Positions 1 to 9,256 of a stretch of 44,003 nt of DNA are shown here, one piece after another. Every line of letters starts with the position of its first letter. Within the stretch, counting starts at the first letter, position 1. Origin of the DNA: Streptomyces triticisoli (GTDB lineage: Bacteria; Actinomycetota; Actinomycetes; Streptomycetales; Streptomycetaceae); contig NZ_QFDQ01000119.1 of the NCBI RefSeq assembly GCF_003270085.1, forward strand, positions 1-44,003. The letters run 5' to 3'. Made by a program: the position numbers and the translations under genes. The notes beneath the pieces were generated by a model. The model did not search any database, was not told the origin of the DNA, and saw only the letters and a program-made list of their open reading frames with translations.

Positions 1-2
1 CG

Positions 3-326
3 AGGGAGAAGACGCTGATCACCCATATCGAGGACGGTCTCGACTTTCTCGGCTGGCGTATCCAACGTCATCGGAAGCGAGGCGCCAGTAAACGCTTCGT
101 CTACCTCTATCCGGCCAAGAAGGCGCTTCGCTCCATCATGGCCAAGGTGAAGAAGTTGTGCTGGCAGGACGTGAATCTGCCGCTCGATGCCCTGCTGCAC
201 CAGCTCAACCGGGTGCTGCGGGGCTGGACCGCCTACTTCAGGCATGGTTCGTCGAAGGCGACTTTCAACTACCTCCGGGCCTACACCTGGAAGCAGGTAT
301 TTGGATGGCTTCGCCGTAAGCATCCC
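3..326 (+). pseudogene. Group II intron reverse transcriptase/maturase, C-terminal fragment
   Basis: The reading frame is open from base 3 and encodes the end of a bacterial group II intron-encoded protein. The segment DFLGWRIQRHRKRG, the maturase-domain segment LHQLNRVLRGWTAYFRHG and the closing WLRRKHP are hallmarks of this family, which splices and mobilises its host intron. The normal last residues after KHP are missing, because the frame passes directly into a transposase fragment near base 327. The rest of the protein and the intron lie outside the window. Inferred: the intron, or a relic of it, landed in or next to pglX. Family assignment is secure, but the exact break point is approximate. 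Confidence 0.85.
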
Positions 327-783
327 CCCGGCCCCAACGGCGCGGACCTGTGGTGGTCCGGAAAACACAAGCACCATGGCGGGAACGTGCAGGTGATCTC
401 CACCCCGGACGGCTGGCCGATCTGGGTCTCACCGGTCCGCCCGGGCCGCGAGCACGACACCACCTGCGCCCGCCACCACGGTCTGATCGACGCCCTCAAC
501 CGGATCGCGGCCGAGCTGGGCATGCCGACCCTCGTCGACCTCGGCTACGAGAACGCCGGCGACGGTTTCCGCCACCCGCACAAGAAGCCCGCAGGTGGCG
601 AATTGACCGACGCCCAGCAGACGTACAACAAGGTCATCCGCGGCGTCCACGGCGTCTGCGAGCGCGCCAACGCCCTGCTCAAGACGACCTTCAAGGCCCT
701 GCGCCGGGTCAGCCTCGACCCCAGCCGCATCACCAAGATCGCCGCCGCGGCCCTCGTCCTGGCCGCCCTGCGCTACAAGCCCT
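327..783 (+). mobile_element. IS5-type (DDE_Tnp_4-like) transposase fragment
   Basis: This piece stays in the same frame as the intron maturase before it. It encodes the middle and end of a DDE transposase: a DLWWSGKHKHHGGNVQV segment, then PGREHDTT, then DLGYENAG with the probable second catalytic Asp, then CERANALLKTTFKALRR with the probable catalytic Glu. The N-terminal helix-turn-helix and first catalytic Asp are absent, so it cannot be an active transposase. The 3' end runs into pglX coding sequence around base 784. The boundary was judged by where the protein changes from transposase to PglX-like. No terminal inverted repeat could be identified by eye. Confidence 0.8.
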
Positions 784-1312
784 CCGGGCTGAAGAAGCGC
801 GCGGACTGGGAGGAGGTGTGGGACCTGCAGCGCAAGGAGGACGCCGCGCCCGACGAGCCGGCCAAGCGGAAGATCCGGGACTCCATCCCCGTACCGCCGA
901 AGTACACCTCGGCCGACTTCCTGCGCCCTCCTACTGGAAGGCGCGCGGCAAGCTGGACGTGCCCAAGGAGCGGTTCATCTCCTACGGGCAGACCAACGCC
1001 GCCACCCCCGAGCTGTACGGCTGGGCCGGATGGGACCACCGCGAGCAGGCGCAGGCCCTGGCGACGTACTTCACCAACACCGCGCTGACCACCGAGGAGA
1101 TCACGCCGTTCCTCGCCGGCCTGCTGGAACTGCAGCCGTGGCTGTCCCAGTGGCACAACGAATTCGACATGCTCTACAGCGGCTCCCCGGCGGCCTTCTT
1201 CGCCGGTTACCGCCAGACCCAGCAGGGCGAGCACGGCCTCACCGACGACGACCTGCGCACCTGGCGTCCCCCGGCCGCCACCCGGGGCCGCCGAGCCACC
1301 GCCAAGAAGTAA
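784..1312 (+). pseudogene. pglX: pglX 3' remnant (type 2 BREX DNA methyltransferase), frameshifted
   Basis: The segment encodes the C-terminal tail of PglX, the adenine-specific DNA methyltransferase of Pgl/BREX type 2. Recognisable pieces are DWEEVWDLQRKED, PPKYTSADFLRP, YWKARGKLDVPKERFISY, GWAGWDHREQAQALA and the closing TWRPPAATRGRR. The first part lies in the frame of the upstream transposase. From about base 927 the PglX sequence continues in another frame: at CGCCCTCCTACTGG one base is missing compared with what would encode R-P-S-Y-W. The methyltransferase catalytic domain is not here. Position directly before pglY matches the usual order pglW-pglX-pglY-pglZ. Whether the rest of pglX lies beyond the mobile DNA cannot be seen. 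Confidence 0.85.
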
Positions 1313-1403
1313 CCCGAGCTGTTGGCGGCGCTCCGCCCGCCGCCACCGACCACCCCACCCGCTCAACCGCTCCATGCCGCACCCGTAAGGAGAGCGAGAC
1401 ACC

Positions 1404-4400
1404 ATGGCCCAGCAGCCGCTCCTCCGCGATGTCATCGACATCAAGAAGTCCATCTCCACCTCGGACTTCGTGCTGTCCCTCGCCGAGGCGACGACCCCCG
1501 AGGGCGCCGAACACGCACTCAAGGACTACGTCGTCACGGAGCGGCTGCTGGAGAACTTCGACGAGGCGCTCGACCTCATCAAGGCCGCCCGGGACGGCCA
1601 CCGCTCGAAGGCCGCCTACCTGCACGGCTCCTTCGGTTCCGGTAAGTCGCACTTCATGGCCGTGCTGTACGCGCTGCTCAGCGGCAACCCGGCCGCCCGC
1701 GCCCGCACCGAGTTCGACCCGGTCCTCACCAAGCACGAGTGGCTCGACACGGACGGCAAGAAGTTCCTGCTCGTGCCGTACCACATGCTCGGCGCGAAGG
1801 CCCTCGAACAGCGCGTGCTCGGCGGCTACGTCAGCCACGTCAAGAAGCTGCACCCGGACGCGCCGACCCCGCAGGTCTACCGCACCGACTCCCTCTTCGC
1901 CGACATTCGCGCCATGCGCGCCAACATCGGCGACGAAGCCGTCATCCGGGGGCTCGGTGTCACCGACGACGAGGAGGACGAGTGGGGCGAGGGCTTCGCC
2001 TGGACCCCGGCCCTCCTCGACGCCGCCCTCGCCGCTGAGGAGAACCACGAGGCTGGCGTCTCCCTCGACCTCCGTAACCCCTCCACCCCGGTCGAACTGC
2101 GCGCCAAGCTGGTCAGCGACGCCAGCACCAATCTTCTCCCCGGCTTCGCCAAGAACGCCGCCGAGGACGAGCACGGGTTCATCTCCCTCGACGCCGGTCT
2201 CTCCGTGATCGCCGAGCACGCCAAGTCGCTCGGCTACGACGGGCTGATCCTCTTCATGGACGAGCTGATCCTCTGGCTCGCCACCCTCATCCACGACCAG
2301 AAGTTCGTGGCCCGCGAGGCCAGTAAGATCACGAACTTCGTGGAGGGCGGCGACGCCCGCCGCGCCATCCCCGTCGTGTCGTTCATCGCCCGCCAGCGCG
2401 ACCTGCGCGAGCTGGTCGGCGAGGAGGTGTCCGGCGCCGCCGAGTCCTCCATCCAGGACACCCTCAACCTGGCCTCCGGCCGGTTCGACAAGATCACCCT
2501 GGAGGACCGCAACCTCCCGCAGATCGCCCACGCCCGCCTCCTCAAGCCGAAGAACGCCGAGGCGGAGCGCCTCATCGACGCGGCCTTCGAGCAGACCAAG
2601 CGGGTCGGCAGCCAGGTGTGGGACACCCTGCTCGGCTCCGACAAGGGGACGACCGGCGCGGACGCGGAGTCGTTCCGGCTGACGTACCCCTTCTCGCCCG
2701 CCTTCATGGACACCCTCGTCCACATCTCCTCCGCGCTGCAGCGCTCCCGCACCGGTCTGAAGCTGATGGGCCAGCTCCTCGCCGACCACCGCGACGATAT
2801 CCGCCTCGGCCAGCTCATCCCGGTCGGTGACCTGTACCCGGTGATCGCGGAGGGCGGCGACAAGCCGTTCACCGACAGCCTCAAGGTGGTCTTCGAGGCC
2901 GCCGACAAGCTGTACAAGACCAAGCTGCGGCCGTACCTGCTCAGCACCTACGACATCACCGAGGACGACGTCGAGCAGTACCTGCACCGGCCCGACACCC
3001 TCGACGACCCGCAACTCGCCAACCGCTGCCATCTGTTCGTCGGCGACAACCGACTCGTCTGCACGCTCCTGCTCTCCGCCCTCGCGCCCAGCGTGCCCGC
3101 CCTGTCCGAGCTGACGATCCGTCGGCTCGGCGCGCTGAACCACGGGTCGGTCACGGCGCCGATCCCGGGCAGCGAGGTCGGCATCATCAAGAACAAGGTC
3201 GCCGAGTGGGCGGCCCGGTTCCCGGAGATCAAGGAGACCGGCACCGACGCCAACCCCGGTGTCCGGCTGGAACTGTCCGGCGTCGACGTCGACTCCGTCA
3301 TCGCCAACGCCCAGGTCAACGACAACCCCGGCAACCGGGGCGCCCTCGCCCGGCGGCTGCTGTCGGAGGAACTCGGCGTCGAGCACGGCCAGTTCGCCGA
3401 CGAGCTGAACTTCACCTGGCGCGGCACCGCCCGCACCGCCGAGGTCGTCTTCGGCAACGTTGCCGACGAGGACGAGCTGCCCGACCACGACCTGATGCCG
3501 CAGCAGGACGGCCGTTGGCGGATCGCCATAGACCTCCCCTTCGACGAGGGCGAGTGGGGGCCCGTCGAGGACGCCAACCGCATGCAGCGGCTGCGTGAGC
3601 GGCAGCAGGGCGAGCGGTCCCGTACCGTCGCCTGGCTGCCCGCCCACCTGTCCGCGCAGCGCCTCGCCGACTTCCGGCGGCTCGTCGTCATCGACAAGGC
3701 CCTCGCCGACGAGCACCGCTTCGACACCCAGTACGCCGGCCACCTCAACGCCGACAACCGCAGCCGCGCCAAGGGGTTGCTGGAGACCCAGCGGGACGCC
3801 CTGCTCAAGCAGGTGAAGGCCGCGTTCAAGCAGGCGTACGGGCTCGCGCAGAAGCAGGCCGCCGACGTGGTGGTCGACTTCGACGACCACCTGGTGGCGC
3901 TGCCCGACGTCGACGACCTCACCCTGTCCTTCGGGCAGTCCCTGCACGACGGCATCCGGCACGTGGCGGGCAAGCTGCTCGCCCACCAGTACCCGGCCCA
4001 CCCCGACCTCGACCCCGACGCGACCGGCACCGCCGTCAAGCCCACCGACGCACGCAAGGTGTTCACCCACGTACGGGCCGCCGCCGAGGCACGCGACGGA
4101 CGCGTCGAGGTCCCGGCGGGCGACCGCAAGCTGATGCAACGCATCGCCGGACCGCTACGCCTCGGACAGCAGAAGGAGGCGTACTTCGAGCTGTCCCGCT
4201 ACTGGAGCGACCACTTCCGGCAGCTCGCCAGTGCGCAGGGCGTCACCGGTGACTTCTCGCTGATCACCCTCACCGACTGGACCGACCAGCCCGAGCCGCG
4301 CGGCCTGCCCGACTTCCTCGCCCGGCTCGTCGTCGCCTCCTTCGCCGAGATGGACGACCGGGTGTGGGTGCGCGGCGGCACCGTCCTCGACCCCGCGCCC

Positions 4401-5282
4401 GAACTGGCCGCGGTCAAGGACCACGACGCGCTGCGCAGCCAGCCCCTGCCCGGCGAGGACGACTGGGACACCGCGCGGCAGCGCTACGAGACGATCTTCG
4501 GGCAGAAGGCGCCCACCCTGCGCCGCGGACGCATGGTCAACCAGTTCGCCCGCCAGATCACCGAGTCCGCCCGCACCTTCAGGGAGGACGCCGCCGAACT
4601 CGTACGACGGCTGGAGGAGCACGCCACCTTCCTCGGCCTCGACGAGACCGACGACACCGGACGCCTCGCCCTCGCCCGGCGCTCCCTCCAGCTCCTGGAG
4701 ACGCTCACCGGCGGCGCGGCGCAGGGCGGCGGGGCCGGGGCGAAGAAGACCGTGGAGGCCCTCGCAGGCTTCGACCTGGGCACGGTCAGCGCCGACCGGT
4801 ACGGCACCTCCGTCAAGCAGGCCGGCAGCGTCGCGCGGGCTGTGACCGAAGCGCCCTGGCACACCTTGGAACTTGCCACCGGGCTCGGCGTCGAGGGCGC
4901 GGCACTGCTCGACTCGTTGCGCAACGTGGCCCGGGGCGACCAGCGCACCGCAGACCTGCGCGAGGCCCTGAAGCGCACCGGGCAGGAAATCGTGGCCCTG
5001 ATCAAGCGCAACCAGGCGGCAGCCGCCCCGCCGCAGGCGCCCCTCACGCCCACGACGGCCACGGCCGACGACCTGTCCCTGAACACGCCGACGAGCGACC
5101 CGCGCATCCCCTTCACCCAGCAGCCCGCCGCACCCCAGGACACCGGCGCGGCACGCCAGTCCGCCGGCCGCCGCACCACCACCGCCGCCCAGGCGGCCAA
5201 GGCGTTGGAGTCCGAGCTGGCCGAGCTGGCGAAGAACAACCCGGGCGCCACCATCGAGATCAGCTGGCGGGTCGTCGACTGA
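1404..5282 (+). CDS. pglY: PglY, BREX type 2 P-loop ATPase
   Basis: The 1292-residue product is the large ATPase of the Pgl/BREX type 2 phage-defence system, required with PglX and PglZ for phage restriction. A Walker A motif GSFGSGKS lies at residues 75-82. A hydrophobic strand ending in Asp286-Glu287 (LILFMDE) fits Walker B. The opening segment, which reads [19 protein letters not shown], is characteristic of the BREX PglY/BrxC group. The C-terminal ~100 residues are Ala/Pro/Thr rich and probably a linker. The ATG is preceded by AAGGAG at 1387-1392, and the gene overlaps pglZ by one base (TGATG). The ORF is full length with no damage, although the neighbouring pglX is broken. Any promoter would be upstream of the mobile elements. 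Confidence 0.95.
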   Translation: MAQQPLLRDVIDIKKSISTSDFVLSLAEATTPEGAEHALKDYVVTERLLENFDEALDLIKAARDGHRSKAAYLHGSFGSGKSHFMAVLYALLSGNPAARARTEFDPVLTKHEWLDTDGKKFLLVPYHMLGAKALEQRVLGGYVSHVKKLHPDAPTPQVYRTDSLFADIRAMRANIGDEAVIRGLGVTDDEEDEWGEGFAWTPALLDAALAAEENHEAGVSLDLRNPSTPVELRAKLVSDASTNLLPGFAKNAAEDEHGFISLDAGLSVIAEHAKSLGYDGLILFMDELILWLATLIHDQKFVAREASKITNFVEGGDARRAIPVVSFIARQRDLRELVGEEVSGAAESSIQDTLNLASGRFDKITLEDRNLPQIAHARLLKPKNAEAERLIDAAFEQTKRVGSQVWDTLLGSDKGTTGADAESFRLTYPFSPAFMDTLVHISSALQRSRTGLKLMGQLLADHRDDIRLGQLIPVGDLYPVIAEGGDKPFTDSLKVVFEAADKLYKTKLRPYLLSTYDITEDDVEQYLHRPDTLDDPQLANRCHLFVGDNRLVCTLLLSALAPSVPALSELTIRRLGALNHGSVTAPIPGSEVGIIKNKVAEWAARFPEIKETGTDANPGVRLELSGVDVDSVIANAQVNDNPGNRGALARRLLSEELGVEHGQFADELNFTWRGTARTAEVVFGNVADEDELPDHDLMPQQDGRWRIAIDLPFDEGEWGPVEDANRMQRLRERQQGERSRTVAWLPAHLSAQRLADFRRLVVIDKALADEHRFDTQYAGHLNADNRSRAKGLLETQRDALLKQVKAAFKQAYGLAQKQAADVVVDFDDHLVALPDVDDLTLSFGQSLHDGIRHVAGKLLAHQYPAHPDLDPDATGTAVKPTDARKVFTHVRAAAEARDGRVEVPAGDRKLMQRIAGPLRLGQQKEAYFELSRYWSDHFRQLASAQGVTGDFSLITLTDWTDQPEPRGLPDFLARLVVASFAEMDDRVWVRGGTVLDPAPELAAVKDHDALRSQPLPGEDDWDTARQRYETIFGQKAPTLRRGRMVNQFARQITESARTFREDAAELVRRLEEHATFLGLDETDDTGRLALARRSLQLLETLTGGAAQGGGAGAKKTVEALAGFDLGTVSADRYGTSVKQAGSVARAVTEAPWHTLELATGLGVEGAALLDSLRNVARGDQRTADLREALKRTGQEIVALIKRNQAAAAPPQAPLTPTTATADDLSLNTPTSDPRIPFTQQPAAPQDTGAARQSAGRRTTTAAQAAKALESELAELAKNNPGATIEISWRVVD

Positions 5283-8191
5283 TGAGTACCACCACCCCCA
5301 TCCCCACCCCCGCCGACTCCGCCGCCGTACCGGGCGCGGTCCGGCTGAACACCGCGACCGTCACCCAGTACCTCTCCTCCCAGCCCCAGCTCGCCGCATC
5401 CCTCCGGCCGGGAGGCGAGGACCGGCGCCGGGTCGTCCTGCTGCGCTCCGCGCCCCAGTGGGACGGCCCCGCCGAGCCCGCCTGGGCCGAGGGCCGCACC
5501 GCGCGTATCGCGGCGGCGCCGTCCCCGCTCGCCGTCCACGAACTGGTCCTCGACCACCTCGCGGGCCGCACTCCGGGCCCCGCCGTGCTCGTCGTCCTCA
5601 CCGACCGCGAACAGCATGAACTCGACCCGGCGATCCTCGCCCGTGTCCACAAGAAGGCCATCGACACCGTCGACGGCTGGGACGTGGTCCGGGAGGCGTT
5701 CGGCGCCCGGCAGGTCGACCCGCGCCTGAAGGACGCCAACTGGGCCGCCGAGGCCCTGCTGGACGCCACCCCGCCCGGCGGCTGGCTGTCCCGGCAGTAC
5801 GCCCTCACGGCCCTGGTCCAGCGCCGGCTGCGCCTCGGCCGCTACGACACCGACACCGCCGTCGCCCCCGTACAGCGGCCCGGTGACGACCGGCTCGACG
5901 CGCAGGCCCTGCTGCACTGGTCCACCCGCGCGGGCGGCCCCGAGCGGCTCCTCGCACTGCGCGGCCCGGAACGTACCGGACTCGCCGCCTTCCTCGGCGA
6001 GGACGACCAGGCCGGACTCGCCGGGCGTGCCCTGCTCGCCCTCGTCGACGCCGAACGCGGAGCCGACGCCGTCGCCTTCGGCCTGGTGTGCGCGGCCCTG
6101 TGGGAGCACGCCGAGCCCGCCCCCGAGACGTACCAGGCACGCGGGCGGGCCGAGCGCTACTTCGGCGACCAGCCCCCGGCGACGGTCGACCAGCTCGACG
6201 CACTCGTGTCCGTCTTCAGCCGGGCCGCAGAGAAGTACGTCGTCGCACTGCTGGCCACCGGCCACCGGACCGGCGGCACGGACCCGGACCGGGCGCGCGA
6301 GGCCCGCCGCCTGAGCGGCATCGTCCTCGACCGGGCGGCGGCGCTGGCCCGGCAGTTCGGCGCGGAGAAGGCCGTCGCGTCCAGCCCCGTCATGACGGGT
6401 GGGCTGGAAGCCCGCTTCACCGCCGTGGGGCACGCGCTCGCCGCCGGTGGAACGGCCGCGGTGGCGGACGCCGTACGGCACCTGGCGGACCATGAACTGG
6501 CCGGTGACCCGGAGGAGTCGGCCCGTATCGAACGGGCCCGCATGGGCCGGCGGCTCGCCCAGTGGCTGGCCACTGAGCTGCCCGCCGAGCCGCCCACGGT
6601 GGCCGACGCCATGAAGGGGCACATCGCCGAGACCGGCTGGGTCGACCTGGCCCTCGAACACATCGAGGCCGGCGGCGACCCCGACCCGGTGCTGAAGGCC
6701 GCGTACGACACCCTCGGTACGCGGGTCCGTGAGCGGCGGCGTGCGATCGACGCCTCCTTCGCCCGCGAACTCGCGCTCTGGACCGAGTCCGGCACCCAGC
6801 TCGGCTCGACGCTGACCGTGGAGAGCTTCCTCGAACAGGTCGTGAAGCCGGTCGTCCGGCACGGCGAGGGGCGGCGCGTGCTGCTCCTCGTCCTCGACGG
6901 CATGAGCGCCGCCATCGCGGACGAACTCGGCGAGGAACTGCGCCGCACCTGGGCCGAGTTCGATCCGCTGCCCGAGGACGCGCCGCAGCGCCGAGCCATG
7001 GCCGCCGCACTGCCCACCCTGACCGCCGTCTCCCGCACCTCCCTCTTCGCGGGCCGGCTGATGAAGGGCACCCAGGCCGACGAGAAGCGGCTGTTCCCCG
7101 CGCACAAGCTGTGGGGCGGTGCCCCGGCCGCCGTCTTCCACAAGGACGACCTGCGCACCGAGCACGCGGGGGACACCTTCGGCCCGGCCCTCACCGAAGC
7201 GCTCGGCGGCGGCAGGACGCACGTCGCCGTCGTCCTCAACACCATCGACGACCGCCTCGCCAAGGAGCAGAAGCTCGGCGACGGCGCCTGGCGCGTCGAC
7301 CACGTCGCCGGGCTGCGTGACCTGCTGCGGGTGGCTGCCAACCAGGGCATGGCGGTCGTCCTCACCAGCGACCACGGGCACGTCGTCGACCGGCACGGCG
7401 TGAAGGTGGACGCCGCCGAGCCGCCGTCCGCCCGGCACCGCCTGCCCGGCGGCGGCCCGCTCGCCGAGCAGGAGATCCGGCTGTCCGGCCCCCGGGTCGT
7501 CTGGCCCGAGCCCGGTGCGGCCATCGTCGCCCTGTGGGACGCCGACTCCCGCTACACCACGCTCAAGGCCGGCTACCACGGCGGTGCGTCACTCGCCGAG
7601 TTCACGATTCCGGTGCTGGCGTTCCTGCCGTTCGAGGCGGAACCGCCCAAGGGATGGCGGGAGCTGGGCGACCAGCGCCCGGAGTGGTGGCTCCCCGGGA
7701 CGCGGGCCGCCTCCGCTCTCGCCGGACCGGGAACGCCGGTCGCCGCTCCGGCGAAGAAGCTGGCGCCCAAGCCGAAGAAGAAGCAGGCCGAACTCCCGGA
7801 GAACCATAAGACCCTCTTCGACGTGACCGTCGCCGCGGGCGGCGAGGACACGCTCGTCACCCCCACCCTGGTCTCCCCGGACGAGACCCTGGTCAACGGG
7901 CTCCTCGACTCGGAGACCTACCAGGCCCAGCTCGGTCTCCTGGCCCGCAAGCCGCCGCAGGAACAGATCAGGAAGGCGCTCGCGACACTCGTCGACGCGG
8001 GCACCCTCCCGGTCACCGCCCTCGCCCAGCGCGTGGGCCTGCCGCCGACGCGCGGCGACGGTTTCGCGGCGGTCCTGCGGCAACTCCTCAACTACGACGG
8101 GGTCCAGGTCCTGGAAACCCTCCCGGACGGCCGCACCCTCCGGCTCCACCCGGCCCTGCTCCGTGACCAGTTCGACCTGGGAGCCGGGTGA
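5282..8191 (+). CDS. pglZ: PglZ, BREX alkaline-phosphatase-superfamily protein
   Basis: The 969-residue protein belongs to the PglZ family, the hallmark component of all BREX systems, with an alkaline phosphatase-like metal-binding fold. The metal-site strand [12 protein letters not shown] puts Asp at residue 539, and a second site TSDHGH lies at about 696-700, both as expected for the superfamily. The region around 795-810 ([13 protein letters not shown]) is a basic linker before a C-terminal helical domain. The start overlaps the pglY stop by one base, so the two are probably translationally coupled. The stop is only 12 bp from the stop of the convergent CBS-HEPN gene. In standard loci brxD would follow directly; here it is displaced by 7.8 kb. 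Confidence 0.95.
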   Translation: MSTTTPIPTPADSAAVPGAVRLNTATVTQYLSSQPQLAASLRPGGEDRRRVVLLRSAPQWDGPAEPAWAEGRTARIAAAPSPLAVHELVLDHLAGRTPGPAVLVVLTDREQHELDPAILARVHKKAIDTVDGWDVVREAFGARQVDPRLKDANWAAEALLDATPPGGWLSRQYALTALVQRRLRLGRYDTDTAVAPVQRPGDDRLDAQALLHWSTRAGGPERLLALRGPERTGLAAFLGEDDQAGLAGRALLALVDAERGADAVAFGLVCAALWEHAEPAPETYQARGRAERYFGDQPPATVDQLDALVSVFSRAAEKYVVALLATGHRTGGTDPDRAREARRLSGIVLDRAAALARQFGAEKAVASSPVMTGGLEARFTAVGHALAAGGTAAVADAVRHLADHELAGDPEESARIERARMGRRLAQWLATELPAEPPTVADAMKGHIAETGWVDLALEHIEAGGDPDPVLKAAYDTLGTRVRERRRAIDASFARELALWTESGTQLGSTLTVESFLEQVVKPVVRHGEGRRVLLLVLDGMSAAIADELGEELRRTWAEFDPLPEDAPQRRAMAAALPTLTAVSRTSLFAGRLMKGTQADEKRLFPAHKLWGGAPAAVFHKDDLRTEHAGDTFGPALTEALGGGRTHVAVVLNTIDDRLAKEQKLGDGAWRVDHVAGLRDLLRVAANQGMAVVLTSDHGHVVDRHGVKVDAAEPPSARHRLPGGGPLAEQEIRLSGPRVVWPEPGAAIVALWDADSRYTTLKAGYHGGASLAEFTIPVLAFLPFEAEPPKGWRELGDQRPEWWLPGTRAASALAGPGTPVAAPAKKLAPKPKKKQAELPENHKTLFDVTVAAGGEDTLVTPTLVSPDETLVNGLLDSETYQAQLGLLARKPPQEQIRKALATLVDAGTLPVTALAQRVGLPPTRGDGFAAVLRQLLNYDGVQVLETLPDGRTLRLHPALLRDQFDLGAG

Positions 8192-8203
8192 GCGGGAGCA
8201 GGG

Positions 8204-9256
8204 CTACGAGACAAAGGCCCGCAGCACCTTGGCGAAGGTCGTCAGCTCGTCGAGCATCTCCTGCGGGAGCGGCTTCTCGTCGAAGTGGGCGATCCGGTTG
8301 CGGATGTCCTTCACCCGCTTCAAGCGGCCGATGAACTGCTCGCGGGGCATGTTGGGCCACTTCAGTGCTTCCCAGTTGAGGTCGGCCTGCTTCGCCAGGG
8401 TCTGCTTTGTCTGGCTGCTGTCCAGGAGCCTCAGATAGTCACCGAACATCAGGTCTGAAACCTGCCCGGTGCGGTGCTCCGGTTTCCTGTTGGTCTGGAC
8501 CGTCTTGATGGTCTCCGGGTCCAGGGCCGCGCCCAGGCAGCGGCGCAGCAGCGACTCGATCTCTCCCACAATGAAGAAGGGCCGTGCCGCCCCCTCGAAG
8601 CGTTCCGTGACGTCGGCGGCGGTGACGCTGCCCGAAAGACAGCCGTCGTCGCCGCGGACGAGGAGATAGCCGTGCTCGCGGATGACCGGGAGGGCGGCGA
8701 AGAACTCCTGACGGGCGTCGGCGACGGGTAGCGAGTCCTTCTCCATCGCGTTGTCCAGCGTGGGCTGTTTCCCCGCCTCGTACATCTTGGCCACGGACCC
8801 CCAGGTGACGACACCGTGGACCTGCGCCATGCCGGTGGTCACCGGCACTTGGGAGAGACCCTTCGTGCGCATGAGAAAGGTCGTGTGTGACAGGGGGGTG
8901 CTAGGACCGACGGACACCAGGCCGCGCCGCGCCGCGGGGATGTCGCCGAGCAGCAGCCGTTGCGGCAGGGCGTGCGACGGCAGTGCCTCCTCCGTCTCGT
9001 CCGTCCCCTCGGCCGCATCGGTGGTTGCGCGCTGTGCGGGAATGGAGGTGAGTGGCACGACGTCGACGGTGCTGCGCAGGCCGCACACGGCGAAGTCCGG
9101 CAGCGTCGTCAGTCCGGCGTCCGTCAGTGCCTGCGAGATGTGGTGCACCGACCTGTGGTCGCGGACCCTGACCCGGAAGAGGTCGAGGATCTCCTGCACG
9201 GACACGGTTCTGCCCTTGAGCGAGGCGACATCCCGCTCGTGCGGTCCGGTCATCAT
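8204..9256 (-). CDS. CBS-domain protein with C-terminal HEPN-like domain
   Basis: The 350-residue product appears to have two CBS-like segments (about 115-230: TPLSHTTFLMRTKGLSQVPV, then GYLLVRGDDGCLSGSVTAAD). These usually bind adenine nucleotides. They are followed by a helical C-terminal domain containing RNRIAH at residues 319-324. This fits the Rx4H signature of HEPN ribonuclease/abortive-infection domains, probably of the Swt1-like type. The start ATGs overlap the stop of the DUF262 gene by 4 bp (ATGA), so the pair is an operon. Inferred role: a nucleotide-sensing toxin or regulator working with the DUF262 protein in phage defence. Activity is unproven, and the HEPN domain could instead be a binding module. 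Confidence 0.8.
   Translation of the reverse strand: MMTGPHERDVASLKGRTVSVQEILDLFRVRVRDHRSVHHISQALTDAGLTTLPDFAVCGLRSTVDVVPLTSIPAQRATTDAAEGTDETEEALPSHALPQRLLLGDIPAARRGLVSVGPSTPLSHTTFLMRTKGLSQVPVTTGMAQVHGVVTWGSVAKMYEAGKQPTLDNAMEKDSLPVADARQEFFAALPVIREHGYLLVRGDDGCLSGSVTAADVTERFEGAARPFFIVGEIESLLRRCLGAALDPETIKTVQTNRKPEHRTGQVSDLMFGDYLRLLDSSQTKQTLAKQADLNWEALKWPNMPREQFIGRLKRVKDIRNRIAHFDEKPLPQEMLDELTTFAKVLRAFVS

Noticed and set aside
1239..4139. 966-codon open frame on the minus strand opposite pglY
   Set aside because: It is the mirror frame of a high-GC gene: long, Gly/Val/Glu/Leu-rich, no family resemblance, and fully overlapped by a clear PglY.
4484..7579. 1031-codon minus-strand frame opposite pglY/pglZ
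   Set aside because: Same shadow effect; composition is biased and no domain is recognisable, while pglZ motifs on the plus strand are clear.
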